From Sipunculus nudus (taxonomy: Eukaryota; Annelida; Sipuncula; Golfingiida; Sipunculidae): a stretch of 64,000 nt of DNA. This document shows, piece by piece, positions 54,296 to 64,000 of the stretch. The position numbers were made by a program, and so were the translations under genes. Each line of letters opens with the position of its first letter. Position 1 is the stretch's first letter. The notes under the pieces were generated by a model. That model worked only from the letters and a program-made list of their open reading frames with translations, had not been told where the DNA came from and made no database searches. The stretch is taken from the NCBI GenBank assembly GCA_026874595.1, contig CM049307.1:30421079-30485078 (forward strand). Reading direction: 5' to 3'.

Positions 54296-54622
54296 TTAGA
54301 TTGAAGTTCCTATATGGGTTCTTAAGTTCATGTACAAATTCACAGCTTCGTAAGCATCTGTGGGTATCGTGTAATTATGTTCTGCCATTAACTGAATGCA
54401 TATCTGGAAGACATCTTCATCACATGGACTAGAACTCCGAAAGGTACTTTGTTGTCTTCATTGCTCCAGGTCATCCTCTGACACTGTACGCTTGTAGTCT
54501 TCTACATCGAATAGCTCTAGTACCATGTACATCACATTTGGTCGGCCATGTGGAATATTCTCATTGCGTGATGGACGTATATAGTGGGAGTCCCAAACTT
54601 CAGCAGTGGCAGTCAGCTCTTC
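54296..54622 (-). pseudogene. Integrase-core pseudogene exon 3
   Basis: Acceptor CTCATAG. It encodes EVWDSHYIRPSRNENIPHGR and PNVMYMVLELF, then a helical tail ending LYMNLRTHIG. An internal TGA at 54458-54460 breaks it. The natural stop is TAA at 54296-54298. Confidence 0.75.
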
Positions 54623-55355
54623 CTATGAGAAATAAAATATAAAATGTAACGTAACTAAACCTCTTAATTTACTGATCAAATAAAATCTTTTATAAAACCT
54701 AACTTTTAAAAATTGAACTTTTACCCTAGGGCTCAGGGCACTTTTATTTAAATTTTATTCAATGTAGATGTGGCGTTGCTATAATATAATACCTAAGTAA
54801 TAACAATAAAGCCATACCATGTATATATTTTGCGGGAAATGAAAAAAAATATTCATGTTTAGAATCGGAGATGCCGCAGAATACCAAGACTTTTTTTAAC
54901 TGACTGATATTTATTGACATGCTATATAGGTTGCGCCACCTCTTATTCAAGAAGTTTTAAGGACAAGCGGATATTTTAAATTTCAGAACAAACCGTAAAT
55001 CAGTTCCTGTGATTAATGTCTGACAATATTCATCAAGTTTTCATATATGCCCATGTCTGATGAATTCAAATACAACTACCTCAAAGATGAACTTAAAATG
55101 AGATTTGCAGAAACGTAGAATGTGTGGAAAAATAAAAATTTGTGTCATTAAAATCTTTAAGTAGAAGCCAGTTTCATTGTCATGTCTATGTCTGGGGAAG
55201 GCCCCGGTGTATTCTCTGTCAAGAGAATGATACATTTTGCCGACGGATCGGCATTCTGGCGGTTTGAAACCTGTTATGTGTGTTTCCAGGAAAAGACCGA
55301 GGACTATTTAAACACGTAAATGTGGAGGTACTGGATATCGCAACTTCCTTTACCT

Positions 55356-55407
<52 letters not shown>

Positions 55408-56384
55408 TTATATATATATATATATATATGATGATTCCAGGAGACAACAGCTGTGAGAGACATTGATTCTGAGCCCATAAAGAACAGTCAGTGCCTTTTG
55501 CGTGAAATGTAGACTCGATTGTACTATGACACAGCGCAGGCAACCCAGTGCGGCGAGTAGTGCGGCATCCCGGTGTCAAGTGTGCGTGATGGTTATTTGA
55601 TCAAGGACTGTGTAGAGTAGTAAACGAACTTTGTGCTTGTTTCGGTATTCTTTGGGTTTATACATATGGAGCACCTCTCGAGAAAAATGTGAGTAACTTC
55701 TTTCTTTAATGTACATCTATATTGATTTGTTTTTGTTAACTCATGTCTTATTCATCCTTTTGGAGTGTATGTATATATGAGTTCAGCCAGTTGGTTTGAC
55801 TTTTAAAAGAACCCGGATTTTCTTATCTTTACTGGTGTAAATATTTCTTCTGACAAAAATATATGCGAGGAAAAGACATACTTTTAATATCATTTACGCT
55901 GTAATAGATGCCTACTGAAAACGCTTGAATATATATTTCCATAATTCTAATGAGGTCAAGATCACGCTTTTACTAAAGGTCATGACGTCAGGTCATGGCC
56001 ACGGATCTGTTATCCAGATCTATGCATTTGCGCAATTAAAAACTAAAAAAAAACAATTCATCTGTTTTCTGAGTTACCTTGCTTATACTGGTTTTAAGTG
56101 AAAGCGACGGAAAGATTAACAAACACGACTAGATAAAAGTATATACGACCAAAACTGGATTTTCCAGGTCAGGGTTACTCTTAAAGTAACGATCATGGAG
56201 CAAGTTTCAATAGGCTTATTCCACCGACCAATATATTTTGTCGTACAAATTTAAACCACTTCTGTAGTCTATATTTTGACAACTGACAACAACTATCTTG
56301 GGAGAACCATACAAAAGCCATAGTTTCCCCGACCTTCAGACTAAGTAGACATACTAAATACATCACATTAATATATATATATAA

Positions 56385-56457
<73 letters not shown>

Positions 56458-57980
56458 TCGTCCATTTTTAGCTCTGCTGAAATAAGTCATCTGAACTATA
56501 GTCATGGTCCTTGGTCCTTTGACCGTCTGGCCGTCGTGCCGGCCGGCAGTCCGTTAACAGGGCACGTTTTGGAACCAGTAAACCTACAAATCCAAAATTT
56601 GGCATACAGTTAAATGTCCCTAAATCACCTACCATACTGAAAGGTGGGTTCCTAGGACTTAGTTTCTTCGGGATATTTAGTAAAAACTTCAATTTTCCAT
56701 TTAAAAACAATTGCTACATTTCATAACTGCCTGATATCAAAATCACTGATCTGACTTTGATCATGTTTAAAATACATTATCCTCTATACATTTGCTATAT
56801 ACATGCCAAAAATAGGTAAGTGTTGCTATTTTTAGTTTTGACCCAAACATAATTCACTTTGTAAAATATCAGGAAATATATTTACTCTCTTTACATGAGA
56901 ATTGCTGTAACTAGAGACTTTTCTTCAGGGATATAACTTTATTTAACCAAGATTCAATTTTATAACCAAAATAAAATCTGAATTTTACATTTTATTCTGC
57001 AGGTAATTAGTATAAATATAAAATCAGTACTTTGTTCATGCCAAAAATAGGTCAGTATTGCGTATTTTTAAGTTATGGGCCCGAACATAATGCACTTTGT
57101 AAAAATATAGAAAATATATTTACTTTGTCTTTCCATCCATCTTTTGGATACCTAATAATTATGAATAAACATTTCCTCCTCCAAGCACTGTTTCCTGTGT
57201 GTTATGCAGAGGTGTTATAACTCTCATCATTAAACCCCCCCCCCCCTTGCCTATGTGCCCTTGGACCTGTGACCTTTCCCTTTAGTTTTATAGCAATTAT
57301 ATAAGGATTTAATCGATGGGGAAATATGTCTAATTAAAAAAAAATATGAGCTAATTGAAAAAAATATTCTTGCTTCAGAAGAATACGACATAATGTGATT
57401 GGCTCTGTCTGTTGAGCATCAAATTTATATATAATAACTGAAAGAGCGTCCATTTGGGAGATGAAAACCCTGCACGGAAGATTGTGCCCTGGAATATTAA
57501 TTAACTACCCCCCCCCCTGTTTATGCGCTAAATAGTATATTTCACATAAAATATCAGATACGCGATGACGTTCGTGTACTACAAAAGCCTTACAGGGAAA
57601 CGTCCCGACGTAATTTTTTTCCTGTATTTCACATACAATATATACTAACCAGGTTTAGTTTATGCTCATTTGAAAATTCATTTTTTGTGTGTTTTTTTTT
57701 TCATACAGCATTTAATTTCAGTTAATATATTAAAATTGTTTGTTACACTTTAGCTAATCTCCACTTTCTTTCTTTTTCAATAATTGATGGTGTTCATTCC
57801 TTTCATGGTTATTATATGCACATATTACTGTCATGTAGCTGAAATAATTATACTTTTATATAAAAATATTTGATCATGAAACATTTTTGATAAAGTCCCT
57901 TATTATGCACAATATTAGTTCAACAAATACATGTTTGATTATCACCTGTTAGCAGGGTCATTTTATTTTAGCTCTCAAAT

Positions 57981-58024
<44 letters not shown>

Positions 58025-58171
58025 CAAAGTATACATCGCATTTGCGAACTTTTAAAAAATTCAGCTTAGCGACGTGACCCATAGGTCCCTTGTTAATAGC
58101 TCAACTCAAATATGTCTACTCAAATATATCAGTTTATATCAACACAAATAACATTGCTCAAGAAAACCTAC
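54623..58171. other. Large intron 2 of the integrase pseudogene; repeats only
   Basis: Contains (TA)n runs at 55360-55429, 56371-56451 and 57982-58022, a C tract at 57234-57246, and a dispersed-repeat segment at 56462-56640 similar to 51.9 kb. The GC-richer patch at about 55440-55690 is unexplained. Confidence 0.55.
56462..56640. repeat. Dispersed repeat with TTAACAGGGCAC ... AATTTGGCAT
   Basis: Colinear with the segment at 51.88-52.01 kb and in the same orientation. Neither copy encodes anything recognisable. Confidence 0.45.
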
Positions 58172-58774
58172 CAGAATGATTCCCAAGAAGCAAAATACAA
58201 TCAGATTTTTATCCAGAAAATCTCCATCAAAGTTTCCCTCATCTTTCAACTTTTCAACTAGTTCAATCCAAAAGTGAACACACTAAGACCTGAGAAACCC
58301 CCACAAACGTTCTATCCTCTGATTGGCAGTACTTTTGCCATACATGAAACTTCTATCACCAGAAAAATTATCTTGGTCATTTCGTCTTAAAAAATTTTGA
58401 TATTTACAAACGTAGGTATTTTCTGTACCCCTGTCACTCTAATTATGGTGGCACAACCTCCCTGTTCCTGCAATGCTTCCACGTAGTACCCGCTTATGAG
58501 TTTTGGGTCACTACTTGTATTGTACGCCTTTAACCATATTACCTTGCGGGAAAATCCATCCACACATCCATTTATGCAAATGCCATATGGTTTAATTTTA
58601 TCATATGAATCCATATGCCATATGTAGTTTGGTCCCTTGGCAGAATAAGCACGTCTGTGTAATCTTCTTGCTCTGCGGCTCTCGGTACCTTCTGGATCCA
58701 GCTCTGATAACAATATTCGTATGTCTTCTTTCCTTACTTTTAAGCCATTTTGGAGGCATTTCTGGTACATCCAT
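58172..58774 (-). pseudogene. Integrase-core pseudogene exon 2 (catalytic core)
   Basis: Acceptor TCTTACAG and donor CTG|GTAGGT. Readable motifs are ARRLHRRAYSAKGPNYIWHM with DSYDK (first Asp region) and GCVDGFSRKVIWL (second Asp region). After a one-base frame change come the GTEN block, SFMYGKSTANQRIE (Glu region), FWIELVEKLK and FDGDFLDKNLI. TAG at 58283-58285 interrupts the later part. Confidence 0.8.
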
Positions 58775-59182
58775 CTGTAAGATACACGTTTAAACTTAGA
58801 TATTTTAAATACTTATTATGAACTCTTAATTTAAAAATTTAACTATAGGTCTTTCAAAACAAAAGGCGTTTAACAATTCTGGTTCGCATTCGACAACACT
58901 TGTGTCAATATTTCTTTTACACGTTTTCTTCTTGGAACCAGTTCAACCAAATGTTTTCAAAATTATTGTTTGCTGAATATCCTAAATTATAATTAGTTGT
59001 CCTTCACATATATAAATGTATATACATTTATATAAACATTTCATTGATTTAAATAAAGCTTTATATATAATTATTACAAATGAAATCCGAGGGTATTTTC
59101 CACCCTGACTGAATTCTATTTGGAGGTGAATCAATCATTAAGTGCATCACTAAACCGGTAGAAATGATAGTAAATAACAAAC
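58775..59182. other. Intron 1 of the integrase pseudogene
   Basis: AT-rich, with intact GTTTGT donor and TTACAG acceptor, so the splice sites have outlived the reading frame. Confidence 0.6.
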
Positions 59183-59412
59183 CTGTACCCATGGCATGCA
59201 CCGGATTCCTGAAGTTGCAGTCTTATAAACCTTACAACATCCGTCAGGTCTGCATAATTCTTCCTGCGAAACAATCCTTGCCTTGTCAAAATCTTTAGCA
59301 AATGGCGCATGCTTAATAATACATTATGTTTTACAGCAAGTACGATTAATAAATCTTTGTATTCAAGTCCAAGATTGAAATAGTATTCAATTAACTGGTC
59401 TCTTTCTTCCAT
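59183..59412 (-). pseudogene. Integrase-core pseudogene exon 1
   Basis: ATG at 59412 (MEERDQLIEYYFNLGLEYKD). Helical segments continue to ESGACHGYR and donor TACAG|GTTTGT in phase 2. No lesion in this exon. The ATG is only 130 bp from the edge of the 21-bp array. Confidence 0.78.
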
Positions 59413-59542
59413 TTTCTCTCTCTTTACCTATGTCACAATATCAAGCTGTATCTTATTTGCTGATACAAACCTCCGTTTGATTAGTCAGCTGAGTCTTGCG
59501 CACGAGTCAGTCTCTACCTCAACGATAAGGTGAGATATTAAT

Positions 59543-60131
59543 ATCGCGAGGGAACGCGAAAAGATCGCGAGGGAACGCGAAATTATCGCGAGGGAACGCG
59601 AAAAGATCGCGAGGGAACGGAAAAGATCGCGGGGGAACGCGAAATTGTCGCGAGGGAACGCGAAATTATCGCGAGGGAACGCGAAAAGATCGCGAGGGAA
59701 CGGAAAAGATCGCGAGGGAACGCGAAATTATCGCGAGGGAACGCGAAAAGATCGCGAGGGAACGCGAAAAGATCGCGAGGGAACGCGAAATTATAACGAT
59801 GGGAACGCGAAAAGATCGCGAGGGTACGCGAAAAGATCGCGAGGGAACGCGAAAAGATCGCGAGGAAACGCGAAATTATCGCGAGGGAACGCGAAATTAT
59901 CGTGGAAGAAAGCGAAAAGATCGCGAGGGAACGCGAAATTATCACTAGGGAATGCCAAAAGATCGCGAGGGAACGCCAAAAGATCGCGAGGGAACGCAAA
60001 AGATCGCGAGGGAACGCGAAATTATCGCGAGGGAACGCCAAAAGATCGCGAGGGAACGCCAAAATATCGCGAGGGAACGCGATATTTACCCAGAAATACA
60101 AATATCACGTATGTCACTTTAGGGGCTCCAT
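59543..60131 (-). mobile_element. 21-bp tandem array with element terminus (long copy)
   Basis: About 26 units of 21 bp built on GCGAGGGAACGCGAAA, in which the variable spacer is mostly AAAAGATC or AAATTATC. The array ends in a flank that, read on the minus strand, runs from ATGGAGCCCCTAAAGTGAC to CTGGGTAAATATCGCG, as in the 45274 copy. A 21-bp period keeps frames open on both strands (AFPRDLL-type and SRGNAKR-type repeats). These are not called as genes. Confidence 0.85.
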
Positions 60132-61360
60132 TATCAACGTGTTTTAAATATGTTTAATTTTAGATAATTATTTTATCAGATTTTATATTCATAACTATAT
60201 AAAGGTAAGCATGTAACGTAAATATTTTTGTGAATGCATATATTTTTGTGATATTTCTAGGACCCCATTGAAAAACAGCTAAACATGCTAAATGGGCCAT
60301 CCTGGTAAAATAGATGTGTAAATAAACACGGTGATTCTCATATGACGTACCGCAATTCAGTTTTCAAATATCGATATTTTGTTAAATTTTGCAATAAACT
60401 TATTTTTCTATTCAAAACAAAGTTCCGTTACAAAATTAGACAAATAAATGCATGGGTTGAAATTAATGACAGGTTTTAAGTGAAAGCCGCTACCATGTCT
60501 TTAGACGTTTAGTCTAGAATGTTTAATTACGTCTGATATGGCATTAGCATATATCAAAGGTGTGTTCAAGGAAATCTGCATGTGTGCTCGATGACTCATT
60601 GGTATACGAGAAATATTTATATACAACAACAAAAAATAAAGTAGTGATGAACACGGTCATAATAATTAATCAGTCTTTAATATTCTCTCCTCACATCTTA
60701 TGATAACTGCAGGAAGTCAAGGGATGTCAAATCTATCACATTTATTTTTGGAACGGCAGCCTTCTGATGTGGTGCACGGCTGTGATTGTACACCTTTATG
60801 TCTCTGTGCATGACGAAACTTCTGAATTCTATAATTGCCAAGGTATTTAAATATATATAAGGCCTAAAGAAAACTTTTATTTAAAATGCTTCTTTGAGCA
60901 CTTTAAACACTAAGTAAGTATTTTACTAAGTACATAATATGTAATACTGCAATATTTCGAGTTGGAAATCTACTGATCTGCATAAACTTTTATAGTGTCA
61001 TATACTTTACTAAGTACATTAATAAGTAATATTGCCATATTTCGTGTTTAAAATAAACTGATCTGCATAAACTTTTATTGTGCCATTAACTTTAATATGA
61101 TAAAGAATTAATAAATTAATTTTAACAATAATAATTAAAATAATAATAAAAGTAATAGTTTATTTATAATATTGTAAGTACGCATTTCCTGTAAAGTTAA
61201 TACGACGAAAATATCGCAATACGTATCGCAATGCACTACCACATATCGCCATATATTGCAATACGAAATCCGTAGGCGATACCCAGCCCTAATATATATA
61301 TACCGTATATGCATGCTTATACACTCACTGGTACATAATATAATTTATATACACTAACTG

Positions 61361-61365
<5 letters not shown>
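60132..61365. other. No gene; small tandem duplication
   Basis: A ~95-bp tandem duplication at about 60914-61100 repeats CTGATCTGCATAAACTTTTA and TTTACTAAGTACAT. A segment with ATATCGCAATACG words lies at 61210-61290. Confidence 0.5.

Positions 61366-61421
<56 letters not shown>
61366..61421. repeat. (TA)n microsatellite between inverted flanks
   Basis: A TA run lies between CACTAACTGGTGCATATA and its complement TATATGCACCAGTTAGTG, making one long palindrome of about 100 bp that could form a cruciform. Confidence 0.85.
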
Positions 61422-61426
<5 letters not shown>

Positions 61427-61579
61427 CAGTTAGTGCACAAACACCGTGCATAAATATCTTCCATACATGCCACCTCTAGGCTATGTATACCGCTCGACGG
61501 ACATAGCTTAGTTAAGCAAATAATGATTTCAGTCCACAATAGTTTGAATGCATGTTCTTTTTAGTAAACTAGAGAGCAG

Positions 61580-62620
61580 TCACGCATGTGTTTAACGGCC
61601 TGGCGGGTGGTTCTATAATGGCTATATTGTAGAAAGAACACCATTCGTTCTCCCTATGAAGCAGATGTATTCAAGCGTAGTAATCGGACCTACCAGGCAG
61701 GATCAAAACTTGAAGCTAATGGTAAGTTATGATGATAGAAGTAATTAAGTGAAACATCATTAAATCAATATTACTAAATGTAATTGCATGGTAGACAATT
61801 GACGGAATGCACAGTCCTTCACAGATCAGTAATATCACTATGTGAGTGCTGTGTTCAATAACAGATAGGCAAGTCTCGACAAGTCCTAAAAGCACTTGCG
61901 GCTTGAGCGAAAATACTAAGATATTTCCAACCTGCGTAGTACAAGGTGGGTTAACGTATGATATCTTTACAGGTTTTGTCATACAAAAAACTAAGCCTAT
62001 TTCTCAATAAAGTTACGCATGTATTTGCTAAAAGCCGGTAGTGTTGAGTGATTATTGCAGAAAAATGTCTACTTTGTACAAGATAAGTGTTCATAACTGG
62101 TAATTTTAACTCGAAGTAGTTCAATTCTATGTAGGCTTGTTCTACATTTCCTATATTTGTTCAAATTAATGTAGTCACGAATACTTAGGTTCGCACATGG
62201 AAACTAGCTGAAGTAACAATCAATTTGATTTAAGCTTATAATAAAATAACCCTGCTTACATGTTATGCAAACATTTGCAGGAAAGGCAGGGTTGATAATT
62301 AGATATATTTAACGATATATATACGGAATAAGTAAACTCATAGAATTGCAGTCTGTAAAGCAATCTGCGTCTAAGAGAGGTCAGTAAGTCTGTACTGTAA
62401 ACAAAATAACTGTAACCAAGGGTACAGTGGTTTCAACTCAGCTTCAGTGGTTATATGGCTCTTTCTAAATAGCAACGGGAATTCTTTGTTTTAATTTTCC
62501 TCATATATGCTGTATCTCCTCACAGCAAGCCAAGAGTGTTTGTCTTGTTTAATCGTACATGGGCTAACGTAAAGCCCCAGAAAAAACTTTGATCCCCTGT
62601 AGAACGATAGTGGCAGGCTA
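61580..62620 (+). repeat. Right arm of inverted segmental duplication
   Basis: Inverted partner of 5990-7680. It lacks the TTAA element present in the left arm, so it represents the pre-insertion state. It lies upstream of the plus-strand paralogue exon. Confidence 0.8.
61600..61721 (+). other. Putative 5' untranslated exon of the right ARM-TIR paralogue
   Basis: A strong donor AATG|GTAAGTTATGATG ends a segment conserved with the left arm. The next visible acceptor is at 63468, which would give an intron of about 1.75 kb. The 5' limit is unknown. Confidence 0.45.
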
Positions 62621-63468
62621 TGCCAGAAGTACAATATATTTAGTGGAAATATGTCACTGTTTAATTAGTTGAGATTAAATCTAAGTTGATATATTGTGTT
62701 ACAGTGTTACAGATCATCCAAGCTTCTTGACCGAAGAGATACTTGCATTACAACTGCACGTGATAATATGTTTACGATGATACAATATTTACTGTATATG
62801 TCACCGCTGCATGGCTCCCAGCCAAAGGATGACCTCAAAACATTCGGGGATTCCTTGGTTTAACCATTAAAAATGGATCAGGTTCCCACTCAGTGGCGTA
62901 CTCATTTGAATTCCTCCTCAGAACCGCACACGAAATACTATCCAAAGTGAAATAAACAACAATGAATATTCAGATACAATTACAACTTAGTTCCAACTAC
63001 AAGTATGAATTCCTTGCCGAAAACAATATGTTTGTTATAATGATAAGCAAATTGACAGTCAATTTCAACAAGTTGCAAAGAACAGGCACAATAGGTCAGA
63101 ACTACCTTGGTAACCCTTTAAAGATTCAAAATTGAACCTGAAGTACATGGTTCCATTTGGAACCTCTCGAGGGAACATTTTATGGAATTCTACGAGCTCA
63201 ACCAGGAGGAACCATGAAAGTTTTTCCACAGTGAAGAACCTTGTATAGGAGTTCTTTATGGAAGCTTAAAAAAAGGCTTTCTCTTAGAAATATATACTAT
63301 TTACATCCGTCAGAGGTGTTTCCTTCTTTGCCGGAAGCAGTGCCTTTTTAACATGTGGGCTGAGTGGGCTTCAACAGGCTTATGCACTTACAACGTAACG
63401 TGCTACATAAATGTAATAGGCTGACTTGTAAGGAAACATCTCCATTACATCTATTTTCTTCATTTCAG
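62621..63468. other. Putative intron 1 of the right paralogue, distal part
   Basis: No repeat or coding signal. It ends in a polypyrimidine tract and ATTTCAG acceptor at 63462-63468. Confidence 0.5.
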
Positions 63469-63565
63469 GTACTAAGCAGGAAGTGAGTTTATTTGATCGA
63501 CAGTATCAGCTAAAAAGGGTCAACAAAACAGTCAGCTCACCCTACGTGCGCCAAGTTTGTAGGTA

Positions 63566-63950
63566 ATGATGGATGAAGTTGAAACAAAACTTCCTCGAAA
63601 GGCTGAGTGGGTGTCAACTGAAGCTCAGAATGAAACAAAGGACATTAAGCAACAGGATGCGCATGATAAAAAGCCTCTTAACAAAGAAAAGGACACTGCA
63701 CTGAATGTGAAAGAAAACGACAAAGAAACATCTCCAGTCTTTGAAAAATCGGACGGTAACACACTGCCAAGCGATTTAACGATAGAGGGAATATTAGAGC
63801 TCGTTAAAGACTGCGTAATCTGGATTACCAAACAGACAGATTATGATAAACCAGAAGTAAAAAAATGTGTCAAAATTATTTCGGACAGCCACAGCTTCAG
63901 ATCCGCCAGGCCTCAAGTAGCTAGAATTTTGTGCACCAATGGTTTTCCGG
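63566..63950 (+). CDS. First coding exon of an ARM-TIR family paralogue (right copy)
   Basis: The acceptor at 63468 is followed by about 97 bases of leader and ATG at 63566 (MMDEVE). 128 codons plus one base end at TTTCCGG|GTAAGA, phase 1, as in the other two paralogues. A charged N-terminus is followed by the conserved block WITKQTDYDKPEVKKC and ARILCTNGFPG. That block differs from the left copy at very few positions, but differs more from the central gene (WLKEQRDYDLEQVKTS). The rest of the gene lies beyond the window, so its TIR domain is inferred only. Confidence 0.82.
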
Positions 63951-64000
63951 GTAAGAGTTCCTACGTATTTATGAGGGGGGCCTAGCACTGTTGGCTTATG

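Larger units (their letters stand above)
54296..59412 (-). pseudogene. Three-exon integrase-core (DDE-type) gene, inactivated
   Basis: Exons on the minus strand at 59183-59412, 58172-58774 and 54296-54622 join with matching phases at GT-AG sites to give about 386 codons. The family is an integrase-core protein found in fish and molluscs with two N-terminal helical segments, a D-D-E catalytic core and a C-terminal tail. Lesions: a one-base loss just before the DRGTEN-like motif near 58438, TAG at 58283-58285 and TGA at 54458-54460. The phase sum supports exactly one net base lost in exon 2. It may come from a cut-and-paste or virus-like element. It was not possible to assign it to a named superfamily. 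Confidence 0.75.

Noticed and set aside
59583-60157. 170-172-codon ORFs on both strands with heptad-like AFPRDLL or SRGNAKR repeats
   Set aside because: A 21-bp DNA repeat is a multiple of three, so frames stay open by construction on both strands.

Overview
The window is eukaryotic nuclear DNA. It is AT-rich, with multi-exon genes whose introns follow the GT-AG rule, many long (TA)n arrays, homopurine/homopyrimidine tracts, non-LTR retrotransposons with APE-type endonucleases, tRNA-derived SINEs, and many short DNA elements with terminal inverted repeats. The ARM-TIR-SAM type gene, the HECT gene preceded by a SAM half, and the style of the dispersed repeats point to a lophotrochozoan, most likely a marine bivalve mollusc. 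This is an inference from gene families and repeat texture; no species can be named.

The central real gene is at 22.8-35.3 kb (+). Its 14 exons encode about 630 residues: a helical N-terminus, ARM/HEAT repeats, a TIR domain that keeps the NADase-type glutamate, and a C-terminal SAM-like domain. This is the SARM1 toolbox in a different order (ARM-TIR-SAM rather than ARM-SAM-SAM-TIR). First coding exons of two further paralogues lie at the window edges: one on the minus strand at 3.4-3.8 kb and one on the plus strand at 63.6-63.95 kb. They resemble each other more than the central gene. Their 5' flanks (6.0-7.7 kb and 61.6-62.6 kb) are recognisable inverted copies that share a splice donor, so the window is bracketed by an inverted segmental duplication pointing outwards. 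A 555-bp TTAA-flanked element sits in the left copy, and the right copy preserves the empty site.

Layout. 0.9-3.2 kb: stem-loops and a 0.65-kb tandem repeat. 3.4-7.7 kb: left paralogue exon and its upstream region. 8.0-9.6 kb: a 34-copy 47-bp satellite. 12.1-18.3 kb: a 6.2-kb structure bounded by ~200-bp inverted repeats and filled with nested repeats. 20.7-21.2 kb: SINEs. 22.3-22.5 kb: a 31-bp palindrome array just upstream of the central gene. 22.8-35.3 kb: the ARM-TIR-SAM gene, with a 1.5-kb DNA transposon in intron 13. 35.8-39.2 kb: a nearly intact CR1/L2-like LINE (minus). 41-43 kb: a SINE and a LINE fragment. 45.3 kb: a short copy of a 21-bp-array element. 48.7-50.9 kb: a SAM/HECT pseudogene. 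51.05-51.4 kb: a foldback element. 53.2-53.9 kb: a 35-bp array. 54.3-59.4 kb: a three-exon integrase-core pseudogene (minus), with a 26-copy 21-bp array directly upstream. 61.6-64 kb: right paralogue.

No rRNA, CRISPR array or convincing functional tRNA was seen. Coordinates of repeat edges are by-eye estimates; exon edges were placed at splice sites with phase checked.
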